Below are positions 34,956 through 43,735 of a DNA stretch of 64,000 nt, in pieces. Location of the stretch: positions 248,001-312,000 of the forward strand of contig NZ_JAPEOX010000002.1 of NCBI RefSeq assembly GCF_026340675.1, written 5' to 3'. A program made the translations under genes and the position numbers. The DNA comes from Streptomyces sp. NBC_01264 (GTDB lineage: Bacteria > Actinomycetota > Actinomycetes > Streptomycetales > Streptomycetaceae). The notes beneath the pieces are model-generated. The model saw only the letters and a list, made by a program, of their open reading frames with translations. It did no database searches and was not told the DNA's origin. How positions within the stretch are numbered: position 1 is the first letter of the stretch; each line of letters starts with the position of its first letter.

Positions 34956-37139
34956 TCACCGGGGCAGCCGCGCCAGTTGCCCCACGCGTACGCCGATCCG
35001 CTCGAGGAGCTCGACGAGGGGGCCCGCTTCACGGATGGCCCTGCGGACCGGTGTGTCCTCGGCCTCCCGGCCGGCCGCCAGCTCGGCCTGTCTCCGTGTG
35101 TGCAGATCCTCCAGATGGATCCGCATCTCATCGAGGGCCCCCGTCAGGACGGCGAGGTCCCTCGCACGCCGGTCCGCGTCCGGACCGGTCAGCGCGGGCA
35201 CGGCGTGCGCGGCGAACACGGGCAGCACGGGGACGTGGGCCCCCGCCGGTCCCGGGCCCGTCACGGATGCCAGCGCGGTCACGTCCGCCACCAGGCCGTA
35301 CAGGGTCGCGATGACTGTCGCGGCACGGTCCGCCGCAGCGCGGTCGGGTAGGGGTTCGCGCCGGGCTCGCCGCTCGGCATCGGCAGCGGCCGCCAGGGCC
35401 TCCTCGGCTGCAGCCCTCGCTCGTGCGGCCCCTTCCGGGGCGGTCCCGAGCCCGTCCGGCGAACCGGCCGACAGCAGGCGGCGGAGCCCCGCGTCGAGGT
35501 ACGCGGCGGCCGCGGCCGCCGCATCGGCGCTCCGGGCGGCGAGCCGGCCGCGCTCCCAGGTGGGCCACAGCAGGTAACCGCCCAGCAGTGCGGCGGCGCT
35601 GCCCAGGACCGTCATGGCGATCCGTTCCAGGGCGGATCGCCAGTCGCCGGGATCTGACACGTCGCCGATGAGCAGGACCAGAGGGGTGCCGAAGACGACC
35701 CAGAAGCCGTAGTTGACGGGCCTCAGGGCGAAGCCGACGGTGATGACGGCGAAGAGCAGGGCGGCGAGGACATCCGGGTCGTGGATCCAGGCGATGGCGA
35801 GGGCGGCGCAGGTACCCCCGATCAGGTTGCCGGCGACGCGCTGCCCGGCCCGCTCCATCGTGTCGGCGTAGCGGGGGCGCATCACCCGCAAGACGGCCAG
35901 GGTGGCCCACTCCCCGTGCGGCAGGCCGAGGGCCGAGACCGCGGCGAGCACGGCTGAGGCCACCAGGGTCACGCGCAGGGCGTGCCTGGACGTGGGAGAG
36001 CCGGCGCTCAGCACCGCGCGCAGGCCGGCCCGGTCGAAGCCGCGCCGAGGAGGCGGCGCGGGATGGGCACGGGTGGTGCGCAACGATTCCGGCAGTCCTG
36101 CGGCCCGCACGTGCGCCCTGTCCGCCTCGTGGGCGATACGGACGAGGAGTCGGCGCTGCCTGGACGCCCTCGCCACGGCGGAGTACGGTTCGGCGCCTGC
36201 GGCGGCCCGGGAGCGCAGGAGATCACAGGCACGAGCGAGCTGGTCGAGGGCCTGCCGGGGCGACGCCGCGGGCGCGGGGCCGGTCGGCGCGTGCGCGAGC
36301 AGGGCGCCGATCCGGAGGAGTCGCGCGGACAGGACGGTGGCGGCCCGTGCGCACGCGGAAGCCACTGCGGGCGGCGGTGAGCCGGTGGTGTGCAGGGCAC
36401 CGGTCTGGTCGGCCAGGGCAGCGGCTCCGGTGAGGAGCGGATCCAGCCGGGCGGCGAGGTGTTCGTCGCCGCCCTGACCGCGCAGGGCCTTGACGGCTGC
36501 CGCCGCGCGGGCCTGCGCCTGTACCGCCTGCGCGTGGTCCTCCGGTGCGGCGGGCCGCGCGGCCGCGATGCGGGCGAGGCGTTGTCCCGTAAGACGGTAG
36601 GGCTCGGCGAGCGCGAGCAGGACCGGGCCCAGTCGCGGTGCAGGGGTGAGGAGGACGGTGGCGACCGCGTACCAGAGGCCTCCGCACAGGACGAGCAGGG
36701 CCGTACCCGCGGCGGCACCTTGATCGGGCGCCGTGTTCCCGGCTCCGGCCAGCAGGGCGGTGGCGGGCATGGTGCCGAGGCGGCCCGCCCAGGGATGGAG
36801 CCGGTCCCCCAGGGATGCGATGAGCACGAGCACGGCGAACAGGACGAAGGTCAGCGGCCACACCCCGAAGGCCGGTTCCCCGACCGCGAAGGCTGCCGCG
36901 TTGACCACCGCGGCGACCGCCAGCCCGAGGGTCCGGCTTCGTCGCGGGCCTCCCTTGTTCGTGAATGCCGTGACGTACGCGCCCAGGCAGACCCAGGCTC
37001 CTGCCACGGGATGCTGGAACGCGATCCCGGCCGGCAGCGGCAAGCCGACGGCCACCGCGTTGACGAGTCCGGCGACCACCGCGGGCCGCATTCCCGGTAC
37101 CGGAGCGAACAGCTGGGGCCAGGACCGGCGTCGGCTCAC
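34956..37139 (-). CDS. FUSC-family membrane transporter
   Basis: 727 aa with two blocks of about five to six membrane helices each (near residues 15-170 and 385-530), each followed by a long cytoplasmic helical region, the layout of FUSC/YccS-type aromatic acid exporters. The second block reads HALRVTLVASAVLAAVSALG and then RVAGNLIGGTCAALAIAWIH, matching the FUSC core. Start GTG at 37139 at the edge of the first helix block. It overlaps or abuts the YbhB gene downstream. Confidence 0.87.
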   Translation of the reverse strand: MSRRRSWPQLFAPVPGMRPAVVAGLVNAVAVGLPLPAGIAFQHPVAGAWVCLGAYVTAFTNKGGPRRSRTLGLAVAAVVNAAAFAVGEPAFGVWPLTFVLFAVLVLIASLGDRLHPWAGRLGTMPATALLAGAGNTAPDQGAAAGTALLVLCGGLWYAVATVLLTPAPRLGPVLLALAEPYRLTGQRLARIAAARPAAPEDHAQAVQAQARAAAAVKALRGQGGDEHLAARLDPLLTGAAALADQTGALHTTGSPPPAVASACARAATVLSARLLRIGALLAHAPTGPAPAASPRQALDQLARACDLLRSRAAAGAEPYSAVARASRQRRLLVRIAHEADRAHVRAAGLPESLRTTRAHPAPPPRRGFDRAGLRAVLSAGSPTSRHALRVTLVASAVLAAVSALGLPHGEWATLAVLRVMRPRYADTMERAGQRVAGNLIGGTCAALAIAWIHDPDVLAALLFAVITVGFALRPVNYGFWVVFGTPLVLLIGDVSDPGDWRSALERIAMTVLGSAAALLGGYLLWPTWERGRLAARSADAAAAAAAYLDAGLRRLLSAGSPDGLGTAPEGAARARAAAEEALAAAADAERRARREPLPDRAAADRAATVIATLYGLVADVTALASVTGPGPAGAHVPVLPVFAAHAVPALTGPDADRRARDLAVLTGALDEMRIHLEDLHTRRQAELAAGREAEDTPVRRAIREAGPLVELLERIGVRVGQLARLPR

Positions 37140-37294
37140 GTCGGCGCAACCATGGCGGTGGGCGCGCCGGGCCGCGGCCCGGAAGCCCGCACGAGCGGGG
37201 GGTGCACCCCTCCATGGTCACATGCGCAACCCGGGCCGGCCGGACTACGGATCTCCCGGCGAGGCGCTGAGGGCAGCCCGCGGGCGGTGAAGTG

Positions 37295-37615
37295 CTACTG
37301 GCAGTACTCGTGCGCGAAGGCGTCGGTGACCAGGCCATCGGCCCGGCAGCGCCGGACGTACCAGCGTTCCCGGAGCGCTGCCGCGGCATCCTCGTCGGAC
37401 ACGCCGCGAAGGCCGAAGTCCTCCTGTGCGCAGAGCTGTACGTCGGCTACGGACGCCGACCGCGGGATGCCCGAGTACCCGCCTTCGTAAGCCCGGGTCA
37501 CGCACCAGTCGGCCGCCCCCACGAGGGCCGTCCAGCGTTGCGCCTCGGGTGAGGGCGGCAGCACGGCGTCGCCGCGCCGCTGGTTCCACTGGTTCCACCA
37601 GGATCGAACCGTCAT
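37295..37615 (-). CDS. Hypothetical Trp-rich small protein
   Basis: 106 aa starting MTVRSWWNQWNQRRGDAVLP, with GAADWCVTRAYEGGYSGIPR and an RRCRADGLVTDAFAHEYCQ tail. The ATG at 37615 has GAGGAG at 7-nt spacing. It has three or four Cys and no signal peptide. Not recognised. It lies 155 nt upstream of the FUSC gene on the same strand. Confidence 0.65.
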   Translation of the reverse strand: MTVRSWWNQWNQRRGDAVLPPSPEAQRWTALVGAADWCVTRAYEGGYSGIPRSASVADVQLCAQEDFGLRGVSDEDAAAALRERWYVRRCRADGLVTDAFAHEYCQ

Positions 37616-37771
37616 CGCACCGCTCCTCGTCTTGTCCCCCTCTTCGGCCTGTACGGCCTGAACGGCTCCATCGTGCGAGCCGGGCGGCCGCTCCCCCTCC
37701 CCCGATCGGTGGGCTGCACCGGCCGTTCCTTCCCCCGCCCGCCGAGGGCCGCACTCGACAGGGAACCGACG

Positions 37772-37827
37772 GAGCCCCACCGGTGAGCAGCTGAGTCTGG
37801 ACAGCTCGCTCAACACCGATGGGGCTC
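37772..37827. terminator. Imperfect hairpin beside the left IS
   Basis: GAGCCCCACCGGTGAGC and GCTCAACACCGATGGGGCTC pair with small mismatches around a 19-nt loop. It lies 20 nt beyond the stop of a short gene remnant (37848-37937), so it was probably that gene's terminator. Confidence 0.5.
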
Positions 37828-37847
37828 TGCCCGTTCCGCGGCCAGCC

Positions 37848-37937
37848 TCACGTCACTCGATTGATTTGCGCGGCATGCAGGAGGAGGACGTATAGCTCGC
37901 GAGAGCGGGCTTCTTCGGCTCGCCGATCGGTGGACAA
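37848..37937 (-). pseudogene. Possible 3' remnant of a gene cut by the IS
   Basis: Twenty-nine codons are open from the IS edge to TGA at 37848-37850 and encode a natural-looking tail (RRAEEARSRELYVLLLHAAQ, INRVT). A hairpin follows 20 nt later. It reads like the C-terminus of a protein whose 5' part was displaced by the IS. Whether it belongs to the 590-aa gene on the other side is unproven; the frames across the IS do not join directly. Confidence 0.35.
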
Positions 37938-37964
37938 GACAGGGCTGATTCATAGTTGTGTTGA

Positions 37965-39224
37965 TCATGCTGCGGTGCAGGTCAGGGGTAGTCCGAGGAG
38001 GTCGAGTGGGCGGGTGAATGGTGTGTAGGAGAGCTCTCGGAGCCCGGCGACGATGTTGCGGTGGCCGGCGTCCCGCAGGGTGTTGATCGCGAGGTTGCGC
38101 AGGGTGGCCATGTTCTCCGGTCCGTGTCCAGTGCGGATTTTGGAGGCGTCCTCGGTGAACGTCGTGTCTCTGATGTGATGGACGGCCTCGATGCCCCACT
38201 GTGCTCTGGCGATACGTCCGATGAGCTGGGGCGATGCCTGTGACGATGTCATGTCGGTGATCGTGTAGATGTCGGTCTGGCGGGTGACCTTGCCGGTCTT
38301 CAGGTCGGTGCGGTGCCGCAGGATTTTCACGGCCTGGACGGCGTGGGGGAAGTCCAGGCCGAGGCCGGTGACACCTCAGCGTGGAGGTTCGGCTGGTTGC
38401 CCTTGACGACCATCAGGTAGTGGGCGTTCTTCGCCTCGACCAGCCATTTCGCGTGTTCGCGCTGGGTGTGCAGGGCGTCGGCGGTGACCACGGTGCCGGT
38501 CAGGTCGAACGGGGCGAGCAGGGCGGTGAAGCCGGTGATCTAACCCGAAAATACCCACCTCGATCTCGGACGCCTGTCTGAGCTGAGGGGCCGAGGGCGG
38601 CGAGGGTTGTGGCTATGCGGCCTTCGCGGTGAGGGTCACATCGTGACCGAGGGCCGTCGGACAGCCGCCACACGGCCCCATTTTCACGGCTGCGCCGACG
38701 TCCGGTATGCCGGATACAGAAACTCGTTAGTTTTTGTTCGGCACTCTCAGCTGGCTGACGGTGCGGCCGGTGGCCGTGACGGCGGACAGCAGGTGGGCGG
38801 CCGGAGCCACGTCGGTGCGTGATCCGCGGGCGCTCTTACCGTCGACCGCGACCGATTCCGTACCGGCCGGGCTGTGTCCCAGGAGGTCGGCAAGGCCGCC
38901 GGGGCACACTGCGATCAGTACCCGGCGCACCGTCGAAGGCGATGCCGCACGGCGGACCCCGAGGGGGCTGCGCGGATGAAACCCCAGGCGGGCCAGGGTG
39001 TCCTGGGGTGCGCGGCGGGCCCACTGCCCGATCGCGGCGTAGGAGCGGGCGCCGGCCAGGACCGCGCACGCGGCGGTCAAAAGCACCGAGACGAGGCTGT
39101 GAAGCCGACCCCGCCGGGCGCGTGGATCCGGCAGGCAGGCCAGCCGCGCCGCCGCGCCAGGAAGCTCACGCAGTTCACGCGAGGGCGACTTGAACAGACA
39201 GACGATGTCAGACTGACGGCACAT
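37965..39224 (-). pseudogene. ISAs1-family transposase, interrupted
   Basis: The N-terminal part (MCRQSDIVCLFKSPSRELRE, ESVAVDGKSARGSRTD) and the C-terminal part (SQASPQLIGRIARAQWGIEA, RTGHGPENMATLRNLAINTL) are those of H-repeat/ISAs1 transposases. They are separated by a foreign insertion of about 182 bp with stops (38541-38722) and an 89-bp deletion. Not functional. Confidence 0.85.
38541..38722. repeat. Insertion of about 182 bp inside the left transposase
   Basis: This segment splits the transposase frame and is nearly identical to 42712-42894 in the right copy. Removing it from the right copy leaves a normal transposase of about 382 aa, so it is an insertion and not part of the IS. I see no terminal inverted repeat or target duplication. 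Confidence 0.7.
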
Positions 39225-39356
39225 CGAAGCTCCGGTGATCGGGTGACTTGGTCGGTCTCCTTGATCATCGGAGCTTCGGTGCATGCGCCAATGCTGTACT
39301 GAAGATTCGTCACGTCCCTGTGACCAGCAGTTTCTCCCGGCCAGCAGGACTATGAA

Positions 39357-41129
39357 TCAGCCCTGTAGGACGTGCTGAGCAGCCCTGTCGAGGAGGGATG
39401 CGTAGTCCTCCCTGGCCCACTTCTCGACTCGGTTTCCGGTGGGAATCCCCAAGCTGGTGAGCAGGCCGAAGAGCGTGTCGTACAGGTCACGGGACCTCAC
39501 CGATATCTGGTAAAGCTCGAGCAGTTTATTGACGGGGTCGGTCTGCCTTCCCCCGTCGACCCAGGCATATACCACCGCCTCCAGCAGTTCACGCTGCGCC
39601 ACCAGCCTGTCCTGATCCGTGGCGAACTCATTGTCCACGATGACGCCCGAGTCGGGCTTCGTCAGCCGGCTCAGTCGGACCTGCTCGAATATGTCCCGCA
39701 GCACCTCCCGCGAGTCCATCTTCTTCCTGCCGGAGGTGGGCATGACTACCTTATATCCCCGCGCCGGAAGATTCACCAGGAGGTACTCCACCATCGTCGC
39801 GTGTCGATTGTGCTTCACGTCCGAATTGATGATCTTCAGCTGCCGGTACGCTTCGTCGTCCTTGCCGTCGAGGATGCAGGTGATGACCTTGTCGAGCAGG
39901 AATCCGCCGCGCTGCGACTTAACCCATTCGCACATCACGGTGAAATCATGCGACTCGCCGACGAACTTAGGAATGCCGAGATGGTAGACCCGTTGCACGA
40001 CTCCGAGGGAGAAGTCGAAGAGGCTGCCGGACTCCGGGTTCACCCGCTTGAACAGGGCCGAGAAGCCGTCCAGGGGGATAGTGTAGTCGGATCCCTTCAC
40101 ATTGATGATCATGTCGACCAGGCTGCGCGCTTCCTGTTCCGATACCTCCGTCCCCTCTTCGCCCTGGAATGCGTCCAGGATGTCGTCGACCGTCATCTTC
40201 CCTGTATCGGACAGGCGAATATCTGGGAAGTGGGCATCGACGCGCTTGTCGTTCTCGTGCGCTTCCCGGATATGGTAGGGCTTCTGGTCCGGAAGCAGGT
40301 CGGCGACCGGAATGCGCTTCGCCTTGCCATCGGCGGTCGCCAGGAATGCAATCTCGTAGACCTCCTGCACCTTGTCGTCGAAGAGCAAGCAGCCGGAAGA
40401 GAAGGCGGTGACGATCAGCTTGATATAACGGCCCTCCCGATCATCGGTGTGGCCCTCGTTGCAGATCACCGCGACCGCGAGATCCAGCTTCTCCGAATTG
40501 GAGTTTACGATCTTGCCACCGCACTCGTGGACATCGACGGCGCCGATTCCGAGGTACGGCTTGATGGAGTCGCCGTCGTATGCTGGGAGGTCGATGCGGC
40601 CGAAGCTCTCGTCACTGTCGCTTTCCTCCTCGAGTTCCTGCATCCTCCTCTTGGCCTTGACCGCTGCTATGGCCTCGATCTCCGCCAAGTACTTGTCGTA
40701 ATCCACGGCACTGTGGCGATCAATCTGCGTCAAGTCGAACTGAACCTCGACAGGGATGCGAAATCGGACCTTGGTAGAGTATTCTTCGATCTTGTTCTGC
40801 AGCTCGACAACGGCGAAGTGATGGGGACCGAGCTTCTTCTTCAGGTTTTGCAGCTTGACCTTCCACGCCGAAATCTTCGCAGCCCGCGCAGCCATGTAGA
40901 CACTGTTGACGGTCATGATGGTGCTGTGCATCTTGACATAGGTGAAGCGCACTTTGATCAGGCGGCTCGCAGGATTCTTCTTCTTGCGATCAAGCTTGAG
41001 TGCCGTACCGAACAGGTCGGGCACGACCTTCTTGTAGAGGGTGTGGTGTTCCGTCTTAGGTACGGCACCGCGAACTGCCGAGAATCCCTGAAAGGCGATC
41101 TGCGTGGGGTCGGTCGGGTTTAGCTCCAT
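39357..41129 (-). CDS. Unknown 590-aa cargo protein, 3' end supplied by IS
   Basis: Not recognised. It begins MELNPTDPTQIAFQGFSAVR. Residues about 60-190 are Lys/Glu-rich and probably coiled-coil (KISAWKVKLQNLKKKLGPHH, AIAAVKAKRRMQELEEESDS). The middle is globular with an acidic EEESDSDES linker, and the C-terminal third is helical (EYLLVNLPARGYKVVMPTSG, LLEAVVYAWVDGG). No signal peptide or membrane helix. The last two residues and stop come from the IS end at 39350-39365, so the natural C-terminus is lost or altered. The ATG at 41129 follows GGAT; it is 30 nt behind the 248-aa gene, forming a two-gene operon. A 583-aa open frame on the other strand is a mirror artefact. Confidence 0.7.
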   Translation of the reverse strand: MELNPTDPTQIAFQGFSAVRGAVPKTEHHTLYKKVVPDLFGTALKLDRKKKNPASRLIKVRFTYVKMHSTIMTVNSVYMAARAAKISAWKVKLQNLKKKLGPHHFAVVELQNKIEEYSTKVRFRIPVEVQFDLTQIDRHSAVDYDKYLAEIEAIAAVKAKRRMQELEEESDSDESFGRIDLPAYDGDSIKPYLGIGAVDVHECGGKIVNSNSEKLDLAVAVICNEGHTDDREGRYIKLIVTAFSSGCLLFDDKVQEVYEIAFLATADGKAKRIPVADLLPDQKPYHIREAHENDKRVDAHFPDIRLSDTGKMTVDDILDAFQGEEGTEVSEQEARSLVDMIINVKGSDYTIPLDGFSALFKRVNPESGSLFDFSLGVVQRVYHLGIPKFVGESHDFTVMCEWVKSQRGGFLLDKVITCILDGKDDEAYRQLKIINSDVKHNRHATMVEYLLVNLPARGYKVVMPTSGRKKMDSREVLRDIFEQVRLSRLTKPDSGVIVDNEFATDQDRLVAQRELLEAVVYAWVDGGRQTDPVNKLLELYQISVRSRDLYDTLFGLLTSLGIPTGNRVEKWAREDYASLLDRAAQHVLQG

Positions 41130-41159
41130 GGCTGGATCCTATTTCTTATAGCGCTGAAA

Positions 41160-41906
41160 TTATGCGGGCGAGTTGGCTGCGCTTTTCGACGTCAGCTCGC
41201 ACTCGATGGGCGAAGTGGCCTCGTCGCACTCGAGGTGGTTCACCTTGGAAATGAACGGGATCTCCTCTATCTTGATGACCTCTTCGCCCAGTCGCTTGTT
41301 CAGCGCCGCGACTTCCTTCATGACCTCGCCATGGATGGCATCCGATACACTCTTGCCATCACTTATCTTGTCGAGGATTTGGAAAATCCGGTTCAGAGCC
41401 TTGGTTTCCTCGTTGAAGGCGAGAAGCTCTGCCTGCTCCTCCTCGGTGAGGCCCGGAACGCTGTGCGTAGGCTCCTTCTCGGCGAGGCCCGGAACGCTGT
41501 GCGTAGGCTCCTTCTCGGCGAGGCCCGGAACGCTGTGCGTAGGCTCCTTCTCGTGGGTTGCCGGAGCAGTGCCGACAGTTTCCAGAGCGGTGCCGACAGA
41601 ATGCCAGCCGAGAAGTACCGGGAGCGTGGGTATGGCATACACGTCGAGGAAATCGACGAGCAGGCGCCCTTCCGCTTGGCACCTCTCCGTCAGTGCGAGC
41701 AGCACCCCCTGGGTCCTCGCGTCGTCCCCGGCGGCCCAGTCCTCGACCAGGGTGAGTCCGCTCCACCGGACGTCGTAGCGGATGCGCTCCAGGGTGACCC
41801 CGAAGAGTTCGTTCCCGTAGACGGATGGGTCGTAGTACTTGCCGATCAGCGAGTTGTACAGACCGTTCGCAAAAAGGGTGAATTCATGGTTCTCATTCAT
41901 ATGCAT
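41160..41906 (-). CDS. Unknown cargo protein with EKEPTHSVPGLA repeats
   Basis: 248 aa from the ATG at 41906 (or 41900), with AAAGAG just upstream. The first 110 residues look globular (FTLFANGLYNSLIGKYYDPS, RLLVDFLDVYAIPTLPVLLG), then come three near-identical 12-residue repeats EKEPTHSVPGLA, then an acidic helical segment (LTEEEQAELLAFNEETKALN) and a C-terminal IEEIPFISKVNHLECDEATS. The repeats look like a flexible linker or stalk. It is first in the operon with the 590-aa gene. Function unknown; an in-frame start further up (42029) gives an Arg-rich unnatural extension. Confidence 0.65.
   Translation of the reverse strand: MHMNENHEFTLFANGLYNSLIGKYYDPSVYGNELFGVTLERIRYDVRWSGLTLVEDWAAGDDARTQGVLLALTERCQAEGRLLVDFLDVYAIPTLPVLLGWHSVGTALETVGTAPATHEKEPTHSVPGLAEKEPTHSVPGLAEKEPTHSVPGLTEEEQAELLAFNEETKALNRIFQILDKISDGKSVSDAIHGEVMKEVAALNKRLGEEVIKIEEIPFISKVNHLECDEATSPIECELTSKSAANSPA
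41448..41553 (-). repeat. 36-bp tandem repeat, three copies, coding
   Basis: The unit GAGGCCCGGAACGCTGTGCG plus 16 more bases recurs three times head to tail without spacers, almost unchanged, inside the 248-aa gene, each unit encoding 12 residues. Near identity at the DNA level means recent expansion. Confidence 0.92.
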
Positions 41907-42210
41907 GACTCTTTCACCGAGGAAACTCGGACGATCGATCGAGGGAAGGGGTGCGCCTTCCCGGAACTCGCGCCGACCGTGGTCGAGGCGCTTGATGCAA
42001 AGAAGTGAAGCAAAAGGGGACACACGCAAGGTAGTGCCGCCCGGGCATCACCAGGGGCACGCTTTCGGGCAGGGCTGATTCATAGCCCTAACAGCCTGGA
42101 GAACCTGCTGTTCACAGGGATGTGACGAACCTTCAGTACGGCGTTGGCACATGCACCGGAGCTCCGATGATCAAGGGGACCTACCAAGTCACCCGATCAG
42201 CGGAGCTCCG

Positions 42211-43542
42211 ATGTGCCGTCAGTCTGACACCGTCTGTCTGTTCAAGTCGCCCTCGCGTGAACTCCGTGAGCTTCCCGGCACGGCGGCGCGGCTGGCCTGC
42301 CTGCCGGATCCCCGCGCCCGGCGGGGTCGGCTTCACAGCCTCGTCTCGGTGCTCTTGACCGCCGCGTGCGCGGTCCTGGCCGGCGCCCGCTCCTACGCCG
42401 CGATCGGGCAGTGGGCCCGCCACGCACCCCAGGACACCCTGGCCCGCCTGGGGTTTCATCCGCGCAGCCCCCTCGGGGTCCGCCGTGCGGCCTCGCCTTC
42501 GACCGTGCGCCGGGTGCTGGCCGGGGTGTGTCCCGGCGGCCTCGCCGACCTCCTCGGCCACAGCCCGGCCGGCACGGAATCGGTCGCGGTGGACGGCAAG
42601 AGTGCCCGCGGCTCACGCACCGAGACCGCCCCGGCCGCCCACCTCCTGTCAGCGGTCACGGCCACCGGCCGGACCGTCAGCCAGCTCCGAGTACCGGACA
42701 AAACCAACGAGTTTCTGTATCCGGCATACCGGACGTCGGCGCAGCCGTGAAAATGGGGCCGTGTGGCGGCTGTCCGACGGCCCTCGGTCACGATGTGACC
42801 CTCACCGCGAAGGCCGCATAGCCACAACCCTCGCCGCCCTCGGCCCCTCAGCTCAGACAGGCGTCCGAGATCGAGGTGGGTATTTTCGGGTTAGATCACC
42901 GGCTTCACCACGCTGCTCGCCCCGTTCGACCTGACCGGCACCGTGGTCACCGCCGACGCCCTCCACACCCAGCGCGAACACACGAAATGGCTGGTGGACG
43001 TGAAGAACGCCCACTACCTGATGGTCGTCAAGGGCAACCAACCCAACCTCCACACGGCCATCAAGGCCCTGCCGTGGAAGGAAGTCACCGCCCGCCGCTA
43101 CGACCGCGAGCGCGGACACGGCCGACGCGAGACCCGCTCGATACGCACCCTCACCGTCACCGGCCTCGGCCTGGACTTCCCCCACGCCGTCCAGGCCGTG
43201 AAAATCCTGCGGCACCGCACCGACCTGAAGACCGGCAAGGTCACCCACCAGACCCTCTACACGATCACCGACATGACATCGTCACAGGCATCGCCCCAGC
43301 TCATCGGCCGAATCGCCAGAGCACAGTGGGGCATCGAAGCCGTCCACCACATCAGAGACACGACGTTCACCGAGGACGCCTCCAAAATCCGCACTGGACA
43401 CGGACCGGAGAACATGGCCACCCTGCGCAACCTCGCGATCAACACCCTGCGGGACGCCGGCCACCGCAACATCGCCGCCGGGCTCCGAGAGCTCTCCTAC
43501 ACACCATTCCCCCCCCACTCGACCTCCTCGGACTACCCCTGA
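42211..43542 (+). pseudogene. ISAs1-family transposase, interrupted
   Basis: Starts MCRQSDTVCLFKSPSRELRE and runs to RVPDKTNE, then a 183-bp insertion with stops (42712-42894), then resumes ITGFTTLLAPFDLTG and VVKGNQPNLHTAIKALPW. Near 43510 a run of eight C shifts the last codons out of frame compared with the left copy. The DDE-type ISAs1 core is otherwise complete. Not functional as it stands. Confidence 0.85.
42712..42894. repeat. 183-bp insertion inside the right transposase
   Basis: Same sequence and same position as the insertion in the left copy, so it was present before the IS duplicated. It begins TTTCTGTATCCGGCATACCG and ends GGGTATTTTCGGGTTAG. It contains no plausible gene. Origin unknown. 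Confidence 0.7.
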
Positions 43543-43682
43543 CCTGCACCGCAGCATGATCAACACGACTATGAATCAGCCCTGCGGAACAGGCCCACAC
43601 AGGCACTTTGAAGGGCACGTCTGAAGGCCCGGGCCGGCTCGAGGGTGCCTGCGCAGTTGGGGATTCCCTGACCGGGCAAAAG

Positions 43683-43720
43683 CGGCAGCCGCCGTCCGCG
43701 GGTGCGGACGGCGGCTGCCG
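43683..43720. terminator. Terminator of the glu operon
   Basis: 17-bp perfect arms (CGGCAGCCGCCGTCCGC and complement) with a GGGT loop, 15 nt past the gluD stop on the minus strand. Confidence 0.85.
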
Positions 43721-43735
43721 GGGGAACGGGGCTTG

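Larger units (their letters stand above)
37940..39365 (-). mobile_element. Left ISAs1-family element, degenerate, 1426 bp
   Basis: Bounded by 16-bp perfect terminal repeats (37940-37955 and 39350-39365). It matches the right copy at 42070-43584 almost throughout but lacks about 89 bp near 38370 and carries the same insertion of about 182 bp. Its inner end supplies the last codons and stop of the 590-aa gene. Confidence 0.85.
37940..43584. mobile_element. Composite transposon-like unit: two inverted ISAs1-type copies with two cargo genes
   Basis: The same IS is present at 37940-39365 (transposase on minus) and 42070-43584 (transposase on plus), both ending in CAGGGCTGATTCATAG or its complement. 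Between them lie the 590-aa and 248-aa genes, which are less G+C-rich than the surroundings. No matching target duplication flanks the pair or either copy, so rearrangement after insertion is likely. Recombination between the inverted copies could flip the cargo. Confidence 0.75.
42070..43584 (+). mobile_element. Right ISAs1-family element, 1515 bp
   Basis: Terminal 16-bp repeats at 42070-42085 and 43569-43584. It is longer than the left copy because it keeps the 89 bp lost there. It lies 151 nt from the gluD stop, just outside that operon's terminator. Confidence 0.85.

Noticed and set aside
34906-34959. Longer start (GTG at 34959) for the YbhB-like gene
   Set aside because: The GTGA overlap with the FUSC stop is tempting, but the extra 18 residues are basic and outside the domain, and no ribosome site is present; kept only as an alternative.
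39372-41123. 583-aa open frame on the plus strand opposite the 590-aa gene
   Set aside because: It is the codon-mirror of the minus-strand gene, rich in Leu/Val/Asp/His. The minus frame has natural composition and is in an operon with the 248-aa gene.
41448-41553. 36-bp direct repeats as a CRISPR array
   Set aside because: The units abut without spacers, are in frame and encode protein repeats; no cas gene is present.
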